A DNA stretch of 64,000 nucleotides from Amyelois transitella (taxonomy: Eukaryota; Arthropoda; Insecta; Lepidoptera; Pyralidae), in the NCBI RefSeq assembly GCF_032362555.1, contig NC_083524.1, forward strand, positions 110,001-174,000, read 5' to 3'. The position numbers were made by a program, and so were the translations under genes. Below are positions 15,301 through 23,580 of this stretch, piece by piece. Within the stretch, counting starts at the first letter, position 1. Each line of letters begins with the position of its first letter. A model generated the notes under the pieces. It worked only from the letters and a program-made list of their open reading frames with translations, was not told the origin of the DNA and searched no databases.

Positions 15301-18300
15301 CATTCTCTCATTATTCACCTGAAGAAAGGTTATGTTAGGAACATTTTTGAAAAATACGACACGTTTAGAAGATGGTCATTTTTGTGTTCGTATTCCAATG
15401 AAGCAAAGTCCTTCCATGTTAGGAAACTCCTTCCAAAGGGCATCTAAATGTTTTATTCTCTAGAACGTAGACTGAAATTAAAGCCTATGGCAATATGTAT
15501 TGAGATTTCATGTCTAAATATATACAGTTAGGTCATATGACTGAAAAAACTAATATTTATAAAGGTGATTCATGAAATGGTGTTCTGAAATCTTTGGATT
15601 TATGGTGGAGCGGTCCCAGCTTTCTAAAGCAACATAGTTCACATTGGCCTTCTCCATGTAAATCATTAGAGTTAAACGATCTACCTGAAACTCAACCTTC
15701 TGTTTCTTTGAGCGCTACTATTCGTAATGATAGTCTAAGTTACACTCTTATAGATTTTAGTAGATTTTCAAATTATTTAAGGCTTATCCGCACTGTAGGT
15801 ACTGTTTTAAAATTTATGAAATTGTGTAGAAAAAAGCCTACAGCTAGTAAATTTCTGTCACAAGATGATTTGCAGGATGCACTAAATGTTGTCATTATCC
15901 AAAGTCAAATAGAATCGTTTCCTGAGTATGAAATGCTTTCTGGTAATCGTAAATTGCCAAATAAAAGCGCCCTTATTAAATTTAATGTATTTCTTGATGA
16001 TAATAAAATAATGCGTGTTGGAGGACGCTTAGTTAATTCCTTGTTTTGTTTTGATAAAAAGCACCCTATTATTTTACAGTCCACTCATAAATTTACAAAA
16101 TTACTTTTTGAATTTGAACATATAAGGTTAATGCATGCAGGCCCACAATTGATGTTGGCTACTATTAGAGATTCGTACTGGCCTATAGGCGGACGAAATT
16201 TAGCGAGGAGTTGTTATCGTAAGTGTGTACGTTGCTGTCGCATATCAGGTAGAACAGTTAGTCCTATAATGGGCAATTTACCACAGCAGCGTCTCCTTCC
16301 AGGCGGTTACCCCTTTCAGTGCACTGGTGTGGACTATGCTGGTCCCATCATGGCTGCTAGTCGGCAAGGTCGCGGATGTAAGCTGATAAAAGTGTACATT
16401 GCAATTTTTGTGTGTTTCACCACTAAAGCTATCCATTTGGAGCTGGTGAGTGACTTAACGAGTAATAAGTATTTACTAGCATTATTTCGATTTATTTCGC
16501 GACGGGGAAAGCCCGATGATATTTATTCCGATAACGGTACCTCATTCGTAGGGGCCTGCAATGAACTTTCGAAGTTTCTTAAAACTAATTGTGATTCCTT
16601 GAGCGAACAATTAGCTTATGATGGTATCAAATTCCATTTTATCCCTGCGTATAGCCCTCATTACGGCGGTCTTTGGGAAGCGGGTGTTAAGTCAACAAAA
16701 TTCCACCTTAGGCGAGTGTTGGGAAATTGTAACCTTACGTTTGAAGAACTTAACACCACGTTAGTCCAGATTGAGGCAATATTAAATTCACGTCCACTGA
16801 CGCCTCTGTCTTCCGATCCAGCAGATTGCACCCCATTGACTCCAGGACATTTTTTGATAGGCCGGCCTCTTACTTCACTTCCACGGCATGATATCAAGGA
16901 CCATTCCACTGCTTCATTATCACGTTTCCATCGAATAGAGCAGCTACGCCAGCATTTTTGGGCTCGTTGGAGTAAGGAGTTCGTGTCTGAGTTGCAGCAC
17001 AGAACCAAGTGGCAAAAGGGCAACGATACACTGAAGCTGGGTGCATTGGTCGTCGTAAAGAAAGATCATCTACCTCCTCTCAAATGGCGATTGGGAAGAG
17101 TCATTGCCGTTCATCCTGGATCAGATGGAATTGTTCGGGTGGCAGACATCACCACATCTGTTGAAGTCATACGAAGAGCTTTCAATAGGATTTGCCCTCT
17201 ACCCGTCGACGAAGAGTTTGGTTGAAAGAGAGGCTTTCAACGCCCGGGGGCATGTTTGCGCCAATTAATTATCTGTGCGCAATTTCTATTGTAAAAAAAA
17301 GAAGAAAAATCTTCCCGCCTTTTTTTGAAAGTTTTTCTGAATAGTTTTTTATTTCGTCAAAAATTATAAATCAGGACTAGTTGTCCTCATCAATGCCTAT
17401 GTTTAGCTTTTTATTTGCTCATTCAAAGCTAACATTTTGCAACGTTTGACCCATCCTATTTACAAATGCTAATGAAGCCTATAGTAGAGCCCAGGCACTG
17501 ATTGTGATTCCCCTCGGCTTCCGCTCACGTGTGCAAGTAAAAGTCATGCCGACGCACGCGCACGCATACTGGGTACCAGTAGTACGTACCCATAGTACAC
17601 CGGGGCGGGCTACACTGGAGAAAGTGCTCAAGGCCACGACGCAGGGCCACGACACGACCTGTGGCTTTTTAGTTTACTTCTAACAAAATGAAAACCCTAC
17701 CAAGATATGTATTTGTAGTTTGACTAACATTCGAGTGATTCAGCGACGCAGAATTGACTGCATAATTTAGCAGGAATAAAACGGCATAACACTACTCTAC
17801 AAGCAGATAAATGAAAATGAACTAAAACGCGAGAAGGGTGTTTGGGTTACCGTGAAGTCTTGTAAACGGATGGAAAACTTTTATTCATCCCCCTTAAGAT
17901 AGTTCGGGGTAAAAGTTGGTTGAAAATGTCTATCCAGTATCACAGTTAAGTCCTCATGGCTTACATGTACTGACAAAATATAAGACTAAATTTATAACGC
18001 GTCATGGTGTCATCTAGTATATTACCTTAGCATTGCTTAACTTTTTTAGGTTTAGTAAGGCGGCCTGGCTAATAAACCACTGCCACTGAGCTGTGTAGGT
18101 AAGTACGTAGTCATTGTGTCGTGAACTAAACGCAATGAAGCATGTAACCCAAACATGCCAAAATAGGCGACCTTTGAGCACGAGACCCGCCGCCGGCCGC
18201 GCGCCGCCGCACACGCTCGAGGGCTAATCGCTTATCTGATAGGTACCACCGAGCTATTATTTGATAAGGAATTCATGGCTTTGCCTTTGAGTCATTTCAA

Positions 18301-21300
18301 GGTCCAATGAGATTTGTCATATTTTTTTGTGTAACAGTGTATTTCAATAGCTAAAATTAGCCTTTACTTTAGATGGATAATTCATACATATAGTCACGTC
18401 TATATCTTTTGCGGGGAACACAGTCTTGAAAACGATCACGATCAGCTTTTTGGCTTTGATAATAGAATTGAGTTTAAAACAAGAAATAATGGACAACATT
18501 ATGTATTTGATAATGTTTTGGATGGAATGTCTAGTCTAGATACCAACCATGCGGTCCCGCTCATCCTCTATGTTGCGGATGAGGTGCGCGAAGTGGTGCA
18601 GCGAGTGGGAGATGACCCGCTCGTCCTCCGTCATGGAGGCGCCGATGCACGCGAACTCGAACTGCTCCATGCTGGACGCCAGCGCCAGCTGAGCTGCGCC
18701 CAGACCTGGACAAACGTTCAACTCATTTAGACAATATTTTTGCATTTAACTTCAAAAAATAGTCTGAAACTGATCTCTGACTACATCTACGTAAAAAATT
18801 ATGTCATCAAACTCTTCATAGGCCAAATGACATGACCATCGAAAGAACTGTTGTCTGTAATAACATCTGTATTATGATGATTGTCAATGAAAAAGTGAGA
18901 CAAATGCTTCCTAAGTATTTTTTTCTATTTCAACATTCACGACTTACGGGACACCACTTCTTCAGTGTTCTTGTTTACCATAAAGATGCCTTGTCTCATC
19001 ATCGCGATACGAGACAGGTGCATCTAGCCAACAATCATACATAACTCTTAAAATATTACCATTGTAATTATAGGCTTTTTTTTAAAATTGCCATGAGAAT
19101 TATTCTAAGTGTAGCGGCCGTTCAGCCTCCATGGACAAACGGACTCTTTGACTTAACATTTTAGATGACTAAAACCGACTGACAGACTGTGAAAAAAAGG
19201 ACAATCGACTTGGACACTAAGGAGACGACCATAAGACGACGAGACGACAAGACGTATCTTGAACGGGAAAATTCTTTTTTATTCTGACTAGACAGACAAC
19301 AGACCCTCGGCCCGTTCACTAAGTAAATACATACATATGTATTTGTCTCTGCCGCAAACAATTTTGAATGTGTTTAGAACACAAACCTAGATAATCTGTT
19401 CAGAACAATAAGTCATGTTTACTGCAAGGAAAAAGTATGCTTTGAGAACAAGGACTCATTATTAAATCCTAAGTTTAGTCGCGTCCCATAAGTCCAAACT
19501 AGACAAGCGACAACAAGACATTGTATCAGTTCTGTGAGGATGTTTATAACAAAGTGGGCAACTAATTTGGCGTGTTTCATACAATGGAGACACGAGATGA
19601 CGCACGCGGCGCAGGCGCAGCAGATACGGGCGTAAACAATGCAGCGCGGGCGACGCGACGCGATAACGAGCATTGGTCATTTCACACATCACATACCTAC
19701 AGCGTATAGCGCGCACAAATAAAACATACAGAGTCAAAGCTTGTTGAAAATATTAATATTAAAATAAAATTTTAATACCTAATATAAGAAAATAAAATTT
19801 CAATTTCTCTTGTTTTGATTTTATCTGAAATCAGCATTACGAATGCTATAATCAAGCTGCAGTATAGTAAGGGCTGCAAGTGTGAGTGCATGCTGTAGTG
19901 ATTAGAGAACATCTTATCTGCTAATTGGGGGTAACAATATCTTTCTTGTGAAAAACGATTTTTTTATTACAATACACTGCTCTTTATCTTCTTCCAAGTC
20001 CAAAAACTAGAGAAAAGATAGGAGAATAGAGACAAATTGCTCTGTACTCATCATAAGTTTTAAATATATTATTATTTTTTTCTACATGGCTCTAAACTTT
20101 AATTCTTCTTCAAAATCTTGTCACTTTTGCCACTGCCTACCTCATAAACATGTGATATGTGTATGTGAATTTCTTTTCTCTACAGCCATTCCAATCTTAA
20201 TGTCAAGTTTAAAATTTAAAGTTAAGGTCAAGAAAAAATCAATCAATTTTAAATATAAGCTTTGACTCTATATTGATCTCCTCTGATTCCACAATACACA
20301 ACTAAGTAATAATGCTGTCGTTGGTCTGTGATTTGCTGAGCACTAATTAACGCAGCCATTGACACACATACCGACTCTGCTGAGCTGTAAAAACTAACTT
20401 TTACCAACATTGCATTTCTCCTGTCTTAACAAATAATTTTGTCAAATATTTGCTTCTAGGACTAAAGGAAACTGTGTGGCCAAAAACAATAACTTATTGC
20501 TGTAGAAAGAAAGATGTTTGATTTATATTGTTCATTTACATATATTTTATAGGGGTATGGTTGGCCTATCAACTTCAGCTTGACTGCAACCAAGTGGAGT
20601 ATACCTGGAGGCATACAGTGGTACAGCTATTACAGCCAAGCTATACGGATAAAATAATGTAAACCCTTAAGGAAATTTTCCATAAACAAAACTGCCTCCA
20701 TAACTATGCAGGGCATGCCAATGTACTTAAACAATTGTCTTCAAATGAAGTAATGATTACATTGCCATTGGCACACAACTGTCAGGCTACACATTACACA
20801 AGCCCCATATCAGTTATCATAGATAATACGATCATATCAGCTCTGCAAACGGCAATGACTGGCCTGACTCACGACTGTTATTCAATTATAGCTATTGTAT
20901 TAATTTGATATGTTTCCACAGTTTCATATCACTGAAACTTTATCTTGCAACACTTCATTGGCAAGATAGCACTGCATACGATATTGAAAATATTATGCAT
21001 GTATCCGTAAATTGTTGCTAACTATGTACAATACTGTCATACTGGTCTGGTAGGGAAAAAGCATAGGTAATGTGTGCGCGCTACTTCCCACATGGATTTT
21101 AAAAGTCAATCCAGGGAATGGCTAATTAATTTGGGATTCTTATCTTTAATGTATGAATTCCAATTTACCATTGAGCCATACAGCTGTATTTGATATTCCA
21201 GTCTTTCCAACACTATTGGCTTTATCTTCCCTGTTACAGATGGAGACGTGATTATACTTATGTGTGTATGTCTAACAGTGAACAGTTGAATGATAGCCGC

Positions 21301-22854
21301 CAGGCATGAATTAGAAAACAGGATTTACATTATGCAAATGATTGTTTGTTTGGCGCTGTCTGCATCTCATTTGTTGTTTGTTTACATCGCTTCTAATTGA
21401 TTAGAGAACATAACTTGTAACATTTTCCTTACAAGTAAAATTGATTTTTAGACCATGGGCCCAAAAGCAATTGAAAAACCCATTGATGCCTGAAAAAATG
21501 TTGTACATACATACATACATACATATCATCACGACTATATCCCTTACGGGGTAGACAGAGCCAACAGTCTTGAAAAGACTGAAAGGCCACGTTCAGCTAT
21601 TTGGCTTAATGATAGAATTGAGATTCAAATAGTGACAGGTTGCTAGCCTGTCGCCTAAAAAAGAATCCCAAGTTTGTAAGCCTATCCCTTAGTCGCCTTT
21701 TACGACATCCATGGGAAAGAGATGGAGTGGTCCTATTCTTTTTTTTTATTGGTGCCGGGAACCACACGGCACCAATTTTGGCAAAAATTTTGTTATGTTT
21801 CATAGTTGGACTTTCTGTGGGGGAATTCGAGGTCTCCCTACAATCCCAATGAAAGAAGCAGGTTATCTTGTGACCCTAGAAAATATGGGCAAGATTCTCT
21901 CAGTGTTTAAACATTGGATATGCTCACTGACATGTGAAACTAGCAATATGTTTAGGTACCTACTGAAATAGTAATTCATTCATGGCTTTAGTGAAATTTA
22001 AACCCATAAATACATTTACCCACTAGCTGAAAAGTCAGATATTTTGGAAACTGCAACTAATAACCAGAGTAGTAATTATTAATCTATTACTGTGAGTCAT
22101 GCCTTTAAATTACAATAGGGAACAGCCAAAATATATTTAATGTTCTTTAATCTTATACCTTTATTTGCATTTGGTATAATATCTCAGCATTGTGGGAGAA
22201 GCAGGTCATTTATAATGGTTATGATGTGAGTTGACACAGCATTGTAAAAATATGTATTAATTAGTATGTAAATAGGTTATTTCTATTATGCTATTGTTTG
22301 ATTTGATAATGTAGGGCATCAAGGTTTATAAGGGCTTTGCTAAAATCACTACCATAGAGACACTCTTGAATATCTTGTTTGTGTTGACAAAGTAGGCATG
22401 ATTAAAATATAAATATATACGGGACAAATTACACAGATTGAGTTAGCCTCGAAGTAAGTTCGACACTTGTGTTACGAGATACTAACTCAACGATACTATA
22501 TTTTATAATAAATACTTATATAGATAAACATCCAAGACCCAGGCCAATCAGAAAAAGTTCTTTTCTCATCATGCCCTGGCCGGGATTCGAACCCGGGACC
22601 CCCGGTGTCACAGGCAAGCGTACTACCGCTGCGCCACAGAGGCCGTTAAAATGCGACAAGGAAGTACCTATAGTAGGCAGCTGAGGAGACTTACGTTTGG
22701 CGGCCTGCACGACATCCTTGACTTCCTTGATGAGCCGCTTGATCTGCTGGCTGGTGCGGTCCAGCTCCTTCTCGTGGCGCTGGAGGTTCTCGCGGAAGGC
22801 CGGGCTGTCCGCCAGACACTCGGTGAACTCCAGCGGCTGCAAGCCCACGCCCAT
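319..22854 (-). CDS. Graf: Graf: BAR-PH-RhoGAP Rho GTPase-activating protein, partial (nine 5' exons; gene continues left of the window)
   Basis: Exons (minus): 22695-22854, 18548-18705, 7959-8030, 4931-5032, 3381-3596, 2294-2365, 1644-1802, 796-876, 319-537. All phases agree, giving 413 codons before the edge. The start is the ATG at 22852-22854 (MGVGLQPLEFTECL), matching the GRAF/ARHGAP26 N-terminus. Residues 1-260 form a BAR domain (DRTSQQIKRLIKEVK, then PLERFRKEHIGAVK, SLEYVFQLQAVQERK and ESLMKKMMEARQ). A PH domain follows from about residue 272 (GYLFLLEKKAFGTAWSKHYC) to LTLQALSARDELAW. The RhoGAP domain begins near LDDAGFGFVAAL and stops at EARGLDEQ, so the arginine finger lies outside the window. 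In other animals GRAF proteins bend membranes in clathrin-independent endocytosis and stimulate GTP hydrolysis by Rho/Cdc42. Intron 2 (about 10.5 kb) is filled by a LINE and a BEL/Pao element. Exons 5 and 6 have weak GTCGG donors. The family call is firm; single boundaries are inferred. Confidence 0.93.
2366..4499 (-). other. Graf introns 4-5 and part of intron 3 flank, no gene seen
   Basis: Apart from the exons at 3381-3596 and 2294-2365, this stretch is AT-rich intronic sequence with many stops in all frames. I see no repeat family that I can name and no conserved coding signal. Confidence 0.5.
4500..4746 (-). mobile_element. Short retroelement (SINE-like), (ATGT)n-tail family, copy A
   Basis: One of several copies in this window of a roughly 240-bp element. 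Read on the minus strand it begins near a GTTCCCGGC motif, passes ATGGATGTCGTAAAAGGC and GGCTCTGTCTACCCCGC, and ends CGTGATTATATG. The family recurs with a constant 5' end and a tail of ATGT repeats, which is retroposon behaviour. It lies in Graf intron 3 close to exon 4 (4931-5032). No open frame is conserved. The 3' end resembles the tail of the LINE at 8966-12272. Confidence 0.7.
5302..5328. repeat. Perfect 13-bp-arm palindrome with a 1-nt centre
   Basis: The left arm CTCATACCATGCC is followed by one T and its exact reverse complement. It lies in Graf intron 3. Function unknown; it could be a protein-binding palindrome or the scar of a small inverted duplication. Confidence 0.8.
5610..6235 (+). 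mobile_element. Decayed SINE-like (ATGT)n-tail element in two pieces
   Basis: The piece around 5625-5700 matches the middle of the family (TTGAGATTCTTC, then GAGCTAGCTACCTGTCAC). The piece around 6155-6232 matches its 3' end (CAAGACTGTTGGCTCTGTC, then GACGTGATTATGTG). They share orientation and are separated by about 450 bp of unrelated AT-rich DNA, consistent with one old copy split by an insertion. Confidence 0.5.
7043..7270 (+). mobile_element. Short retroelement (SINE-like), (ATGT)n-tail family, copy B
   Basis: It begins GTGCCGTGCGGTTTCCG, equivalent to the family 5' end, and ends with GTCTACCCCGCAAG, GACATGACTACATG and an ATGT tail. The copy is diverged and lies in Graf intron 3. Confidence 0.65.
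7525..7763 (-). mobile_element. Short retroelement (SINE-like), (ATGT)n-tail family, copy C
   Basis: Seen on the plus strand as ATATCCCTTGCGGGGTAGAC through GGTGCCGGGAACCACACGGC. It lies in inverted orientation only about 260 bp from copy B, so the two could form an intronic hairpin in the Graf transcript. Confidence 0.7.
8606..8850 (-). mobile_element. Short retroelement (SINE-like), (ATGT)n-tail family, copy D
   Basis: Plus-strand landmarks are TTCCTTGCGGGGTAGTCAG at the tail end and GGTGCCGGGAACCACACGGC at the 5' end. It lies in Graf intron 2, about 115 bp left of the full-length LINE. Confidence 0.7.
8956..12282 (+). mobile_element. Full-length RTE-like LINE with 10-bp target-site duplication
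   Basis: The element body is 8966-12272. Direct repeats TTTAATATAT flank it at 8956-8965 and 12273-12282. A GC-rich 5' leader of about 180 bp precedes one long open frame. The 3' UTR is only a few bases before a (TATG)n tail, a layout typical of RTE-type LINEs. It sits in Graf intron 2 on the opposite strand to the gene. Target-site repeats, an open frame and a simple tail together indicate a recent, complete insertion. The clade call (RTE versus a relative) is inferred from layout and motifs only. Confidence 0.85.
9143..12253 (+). CDS. LINE polyprotein: apurinic-like endonuclease plus reverse transcriptase, 1036 aa, open
   Basis: The endonuclease comes first: TMNVRGGM near residue 36, CVNETKRKG, LGDFNGWVG, and SDHLLVISR near residue 273. 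The reverse transcriptase follows: KAAGCDRVSVEMLKAG, AGFRKGMGCTDQVFSLRC, the FVDLEKAYDRVERNE block, GVRQGCVASPWLFNLFMD, and the catalytic LLYADDQVILAS. The C-terminal part carries MLRWFGHVERMNESR and GRPRRTYLDQIKDV, typical of RTE-like proteins. All expected catalytic motifs are visible and no stop interrupts them, so the copy may be competent for target-primed reverse transcription. The ATG at 9143 is the first in frame; translation could also start at later methionines just before TMNVRGG. It is not a host gene. Confidence 0.88.
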   Translation: MNLKKHINGGDGVRTPSRLVPGGSGMRSAESRFATMNVRGGMKDKIEEVCQMMDERRLDVLCVNETKRKGCDATQHGPYTAYWSGISSTSRGCQGVGLILSARMAECVNEYECVSPRLLWIRLKVGITRIFVLGVYAPWDVGSRGTTSAKSENEEFWNSVREVLKVTKPNEKIIMLGDFNGWVGVKRDGYEKVLGAFGDEKVNDNGRSVLEICLEWDLFVSNSMFQHKEIHTYTRVEGILKSMIDFVIVDERLKNKVLDTRAYRGAGIDSDHLLVISRIRGIFNRWRHRVREQTSALERVKVENLQDMDVGKKYINRLKDEFEDLEEMSDIEDGWKEFKERIVKVAVEVCGVSRRRKGKNHKNAWMSKDVQELVRLKKKAWLDLLAAKANLRMQEVIDEDVNEARKEYKKIKDLVKKAVIRKKEEYKEDFDKRLSEDFQSNLKVFWKSVRSARGNTITRELTRIRCQDGSVVKGEECVLKIWKDYFESLFEKKEGNKKDFCYSEEKENEMEGEIEMFEIVEALKSMKAGKAAGCDRVSVEMLKAGKGVVASQLYCLFNLCWRSGRVPKDWCKAVIVPLYKGKGSQLDCKNYRCISLLSVVGKLYAKVLINRVRNETDDKIWDAQAGFRKGMGCTDQVFSLRCIAEKFLAKSQKVYCTFVDLEKAYDRVERNELWSALSMHGVSSLLIRALKSLYEDSSACVRINGAHTEWFKIEKGVRQGCVASPWLFNLFMDSCLTDLKESKSGLRMNELLVKCLLYADDQVILASSAEELQEMVNCMHEALKEKGMKVNVSKTKTLVFEMEKEMTACNILIGGEKVEQVKEFVYLGSKFTSDGKYDSDIERRVNAGNMVNGALHAFMSSQKLSKKARLAVHRGVLVPTLMYGSESWVWQKKHESRINAVEMRALRSMMGVKLSDRIRNSVIRECCDVKEDVVTGKKQEEKGMLRWFGHVERMNESRLTKQIYKESVEGKVGVGRPRRTYLDQIKDVLVKGQVKSTRNRRACMKRVMNVDEAKEVCRDRGKWKEVVSAYPSGKEA
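12291..12430 (+). repeat. 5' LTR of the BEL/Pao element
   Basis: 140 bp, beginning TGTTTGCGCCAATTAATTAT and ending TTGTCCTCATCA, matching the copy at 17253-17392. The ATGCC duplication lies directly upstream. Confidence 0.92.
13281..15338 (+). CDS. BEL/Pao Gag-like and protease region (fossil element part)
   Basis: A coding stretch with the Pao-type Gag core (LPKFNGTYSNWLEFRDTF, near residue 125), CCHC-like zinc knuckles (CYNCFRVGHFANRCKRPGC, near residue 368) and a retropepsin motif ALLDSGSTSSFM near residue 492. These are parts of an LTR element, not a host gene. They are reported as parts of a defective copy. Confidence 0.85.
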   Translation: MSEEKELVKKRGSFKGRLTLFINYLDGLPESDEQLDSCTVRELQLRMGKIESMYELYNEVQLRLECLADDINFRLTERAEFESLYYNSLSRAQDLLCKYNNDKESVSSDKITRISQRKPVRLPTIQLPKFNGTYSNWLEFRDTFISLIHCNDEIDQINKFHYLRASLEGSAAVVIHAVEFSAGNYDIAWKLICDRFDNKRLLVQNHLSSLFNLNTIVKESSFVLKDLIDQLNKNLRALESLGEPVKHWDTLLIYIVTCKLPQQTLREWEDHKGRIDKDIVITFSIFLQFIRSRSDLLETLELARARNNASPSKHSTGRIQSMLVANPNNNNLNNKSCPHCKSDHLLSSCSQFLALSVDARYKLMPNYKVCYNCFRVGHFANRCKRPGCKLCKRRHNILLHWTNNKPVSNSCNNNANENTSRDSSFVSMPSLPPADAGTSTDASANNLTLSADLSSSCGDNGKHRGGVLLSTALIKLCDQNDREHIVRALLDSGSTSSFMTERLCTRLNLNTCHVNGSVYGINNVSSHVGKICHVKMTSLYNSYTAKLSCFILPSLMSVMPCREIDILDLNIPDNIFLADPTFNKPSEVDILIGADLFWDLVGSQRIRLGVGKPVLCHTLLGWIVSGPVIYNPGKRRSNDISCNFTQTDSSFNNDFNKIHNDLVKFWNLEKINPPFSHYSPEERLC
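15594..17225 (+). CDS. BEL/Pao integrase region (fossil element part)
   Basis: The His-Cys zinc-binding region is followed by the integrase core (VDYAGPIMAASRQGRG, DDIYSDNGTSFVGACNELS, YSPHYGGLWEAGVKSTKFHL). The C-terminal block (LSRFHRIEQLRQHFWARW, then WRLGRVIAVHPGSDG) is typical of the domain at the end of Pao polyproteins. The 3' LTR starts soon after this stretch. Part of a defective element. Confidence 0.85.
   Translation: MDLWWSGPSFLKQHSSHWPSPCKSLELNDLPETQPSVSLSATIRNDSLSYTLIDFSRFSNYLRLIRTVGTVLKFMKLCRKKPTASKFLSQDDLQDALNVVIIQSQIESFPEYEMLSGNRKLPNKSALIKFNVFLDDNKIMRVGGRLVNSLFCFDKKHPIILQSTHKFTKLLFEFEHIRLMHAGPQLMLATIRDSYWPIGGRNLARSCYRKCVRCCRISGRTVSPIMGNLPQQRLLPGGYPFQCTGVDYAGPIMAASRQGRGCKLIKVYIAIFVCFTTKAIHLELVSDLTSNKYLLALFRFISRRGKPDDIYSDNGTSFVGACNELSKFLKTNCDSLSEQLAYDGIKFHFIPAYSPHYGGLWEAGVKSTKFHLRRVLGNCNLTFEELNTTLVQIEAILNSRPLTPLSSDPADCTPLTPGHFLIGRPLTSLPRHDIKDHSTASLSRFHRIEQLRQHFWARWSKEFVSELQHRTKWQKGNDTLKLGALVVVKKDHLPPLKWRLGRVIAVHPGSDGIVRVADITTSVEVIRRAFNRICPLPVDEEFG
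17253..17392 (+). repeat. 3' LTR of the BEL/Pao element
   Basis: 140 bp, almost identical to 12291-12430, followed by the ATGCC duplication at 17393-17397. The tract CGCCCGGGGGCA lies directly upstream and is the likely plus-strand primer. Confidence 0.92.
17398..18547 (-). other. Graf intron 2, remainder
   Basis: Unique-looking intronic sequence with a GC-rich patch around 18180-18220 and a truncated SINE-like copy (tail and about 90 bp, 18385-18480, minus). No gene is supported. Confidence 0.5.
18706..21507 (-). other. Graf intron 1, AT-rich, no gene seen
   Basis: The stretch has no coding signal on either strand. An old SINE-like remnant in plus orientation is visible at about 21115-21275 (TTTGGGATTCTTATC ... 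GACGTGATTATACTT). The rest holds nothing I can name. Confidence 0.5.
21508..21775 (-). mobile_element. Short retroelement (SINE-like), (ATGT)n-tail family, copy F (best preserved)
   Basis: On the plus strand: a run of ACAT repeats, CCCTTACGGGGTAGACAGAG, TTTTACGACATCCATGGG, then GGTGCCGGGAACCACACGGC. This copy most clearly shows both ends of the element and its tetranucleotide tail. It lies in Graf intron 1. Confidence 0.75.
22402..22652 (-). mobile_element. tRNA-derived SINE in Graf intron 1
   Basis: Read on the minus strand, a tRNA-like head has an A box (GTGGCGCAGCGGTAGTACGC) and a B box (GGTTCGAATCCC), followed by an unrelated body (GATTGGCCTGGGTCTTGG). The 3' end is AT-rich. A short TTAAAAT repeat at 22402-22408 and 22646-22652 could be the target duplication. 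The head starts about 40 bp inside the intron from the exon 1 donor. The acceptor-stem halves do not pair, which argues against a functional tRNA gene. Confidence 0.75.
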
Positions 22855-23205
22855 CCTCACCCACTGGCAGCTGGATCACGGACACGATACTTTCACTGCG
22901 CGCCCGCCCTCGACGGCATGGCGACGCTACACAATTACGTTGCACAAGGACGGAATTAATTACGCGTCGGGGACGAATCCGATCCAACGTTAGGCTAATA
23001 CACTGATAAATTTAATAAAAAAGTTAAATATTTTCGATTCAGTCAAATTGATATGCAATCACTGCGTAGCTGTCATTCAACTACTGCTACTGCCAATGGT
23101 GTTGCCATTAACAATGCAGAAAAAAATTGAAAAATACATACGCTTCTGGTAGATTTTGTCAAGGCATTTAATATTTTTTTTAATTTTTTGTAGCTATACA
23201 ATAAA

Positions 23206-23580
23206 TTTTTTTTCATCCTGACTTTAGTCCCGGTTGCATCCTCAAACTCTGAAGAGGAGCCCAGGGTTTTGTTCTGATTGAGATAGGTGAGTCAGATTTT
23301 TACACGAAGTGACTCCCATCTGACCCCCACACCTTTGCAGGTAAACCTAACCCGTACCTATTGGATCGATCATGGTTACCCATCCAGTTGCCTGAATGTG
23401 CAAGTTTCCTCACGATGTTACCGTTCACCGTAAGAGCATCGGTTAGAATTGAAATTAATGTACATAACTTCGAAAATTATCATTGGTACATATACGAGGT
23501 GGGATTCGAACCTGTGCTGTTCTGCGTATTAGGTACGCATTTTAACCGGGCACCCTATCGATTCGACCACGTACGCTCTC
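23206..23580 (-). mobile_element. tRNA-headed lepidopteran SINE, second family
   Basis: On the minus strand a tRNA-like head carries a B box (AGGTTCGAATCCCACC). The body follows (CATCGTGAGGAAACTTGCAC, GGTAACCATGATCGATCC, AAAACCCTGGGCTCCTCTTC) and ends ACTAAAGTCAGGATG. It lies upstream of the Graf start. Fragments of the same family occur near 24540-24640, 48448-48590, 55325-55400 and 61385-61500. Confidence 0.75.

Larger units (their letters stand above)
12291..17392 (+). mobile_element. BEL/Pao LTR retrotransposon, young but broken fossil
   Basis: Two 140-bp LTRs (TG...CA ends) differ at about one position and are flanked by a 5-bp target duplication ATGCC (12286-12290 and 17393-17397). A TGG-starting primer-binding site follows the 5' LTR, and a purine-rich CGCCCGGGGG tract precedes the 3' LTR. 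Recognisable parts are a Gag-like region with zinc knuckles, an aspartic protease, and an integrase with the Pao-type C-terminal domain. The near-identical LTRs imply a recent insertion. The internal region does not look whole; I judge one or two breaks, so it is treated as a defective copy. It lies in Graf intron 2, antisense to the gene, immediately beyond the LINE. Confidence 0.9.

Noticed and set aside
22563-22646. A functional tRNA gene
   Set aside because: A and B boxes are present, but the acceptor-stem halves do not pair and a SINE body follows directly.
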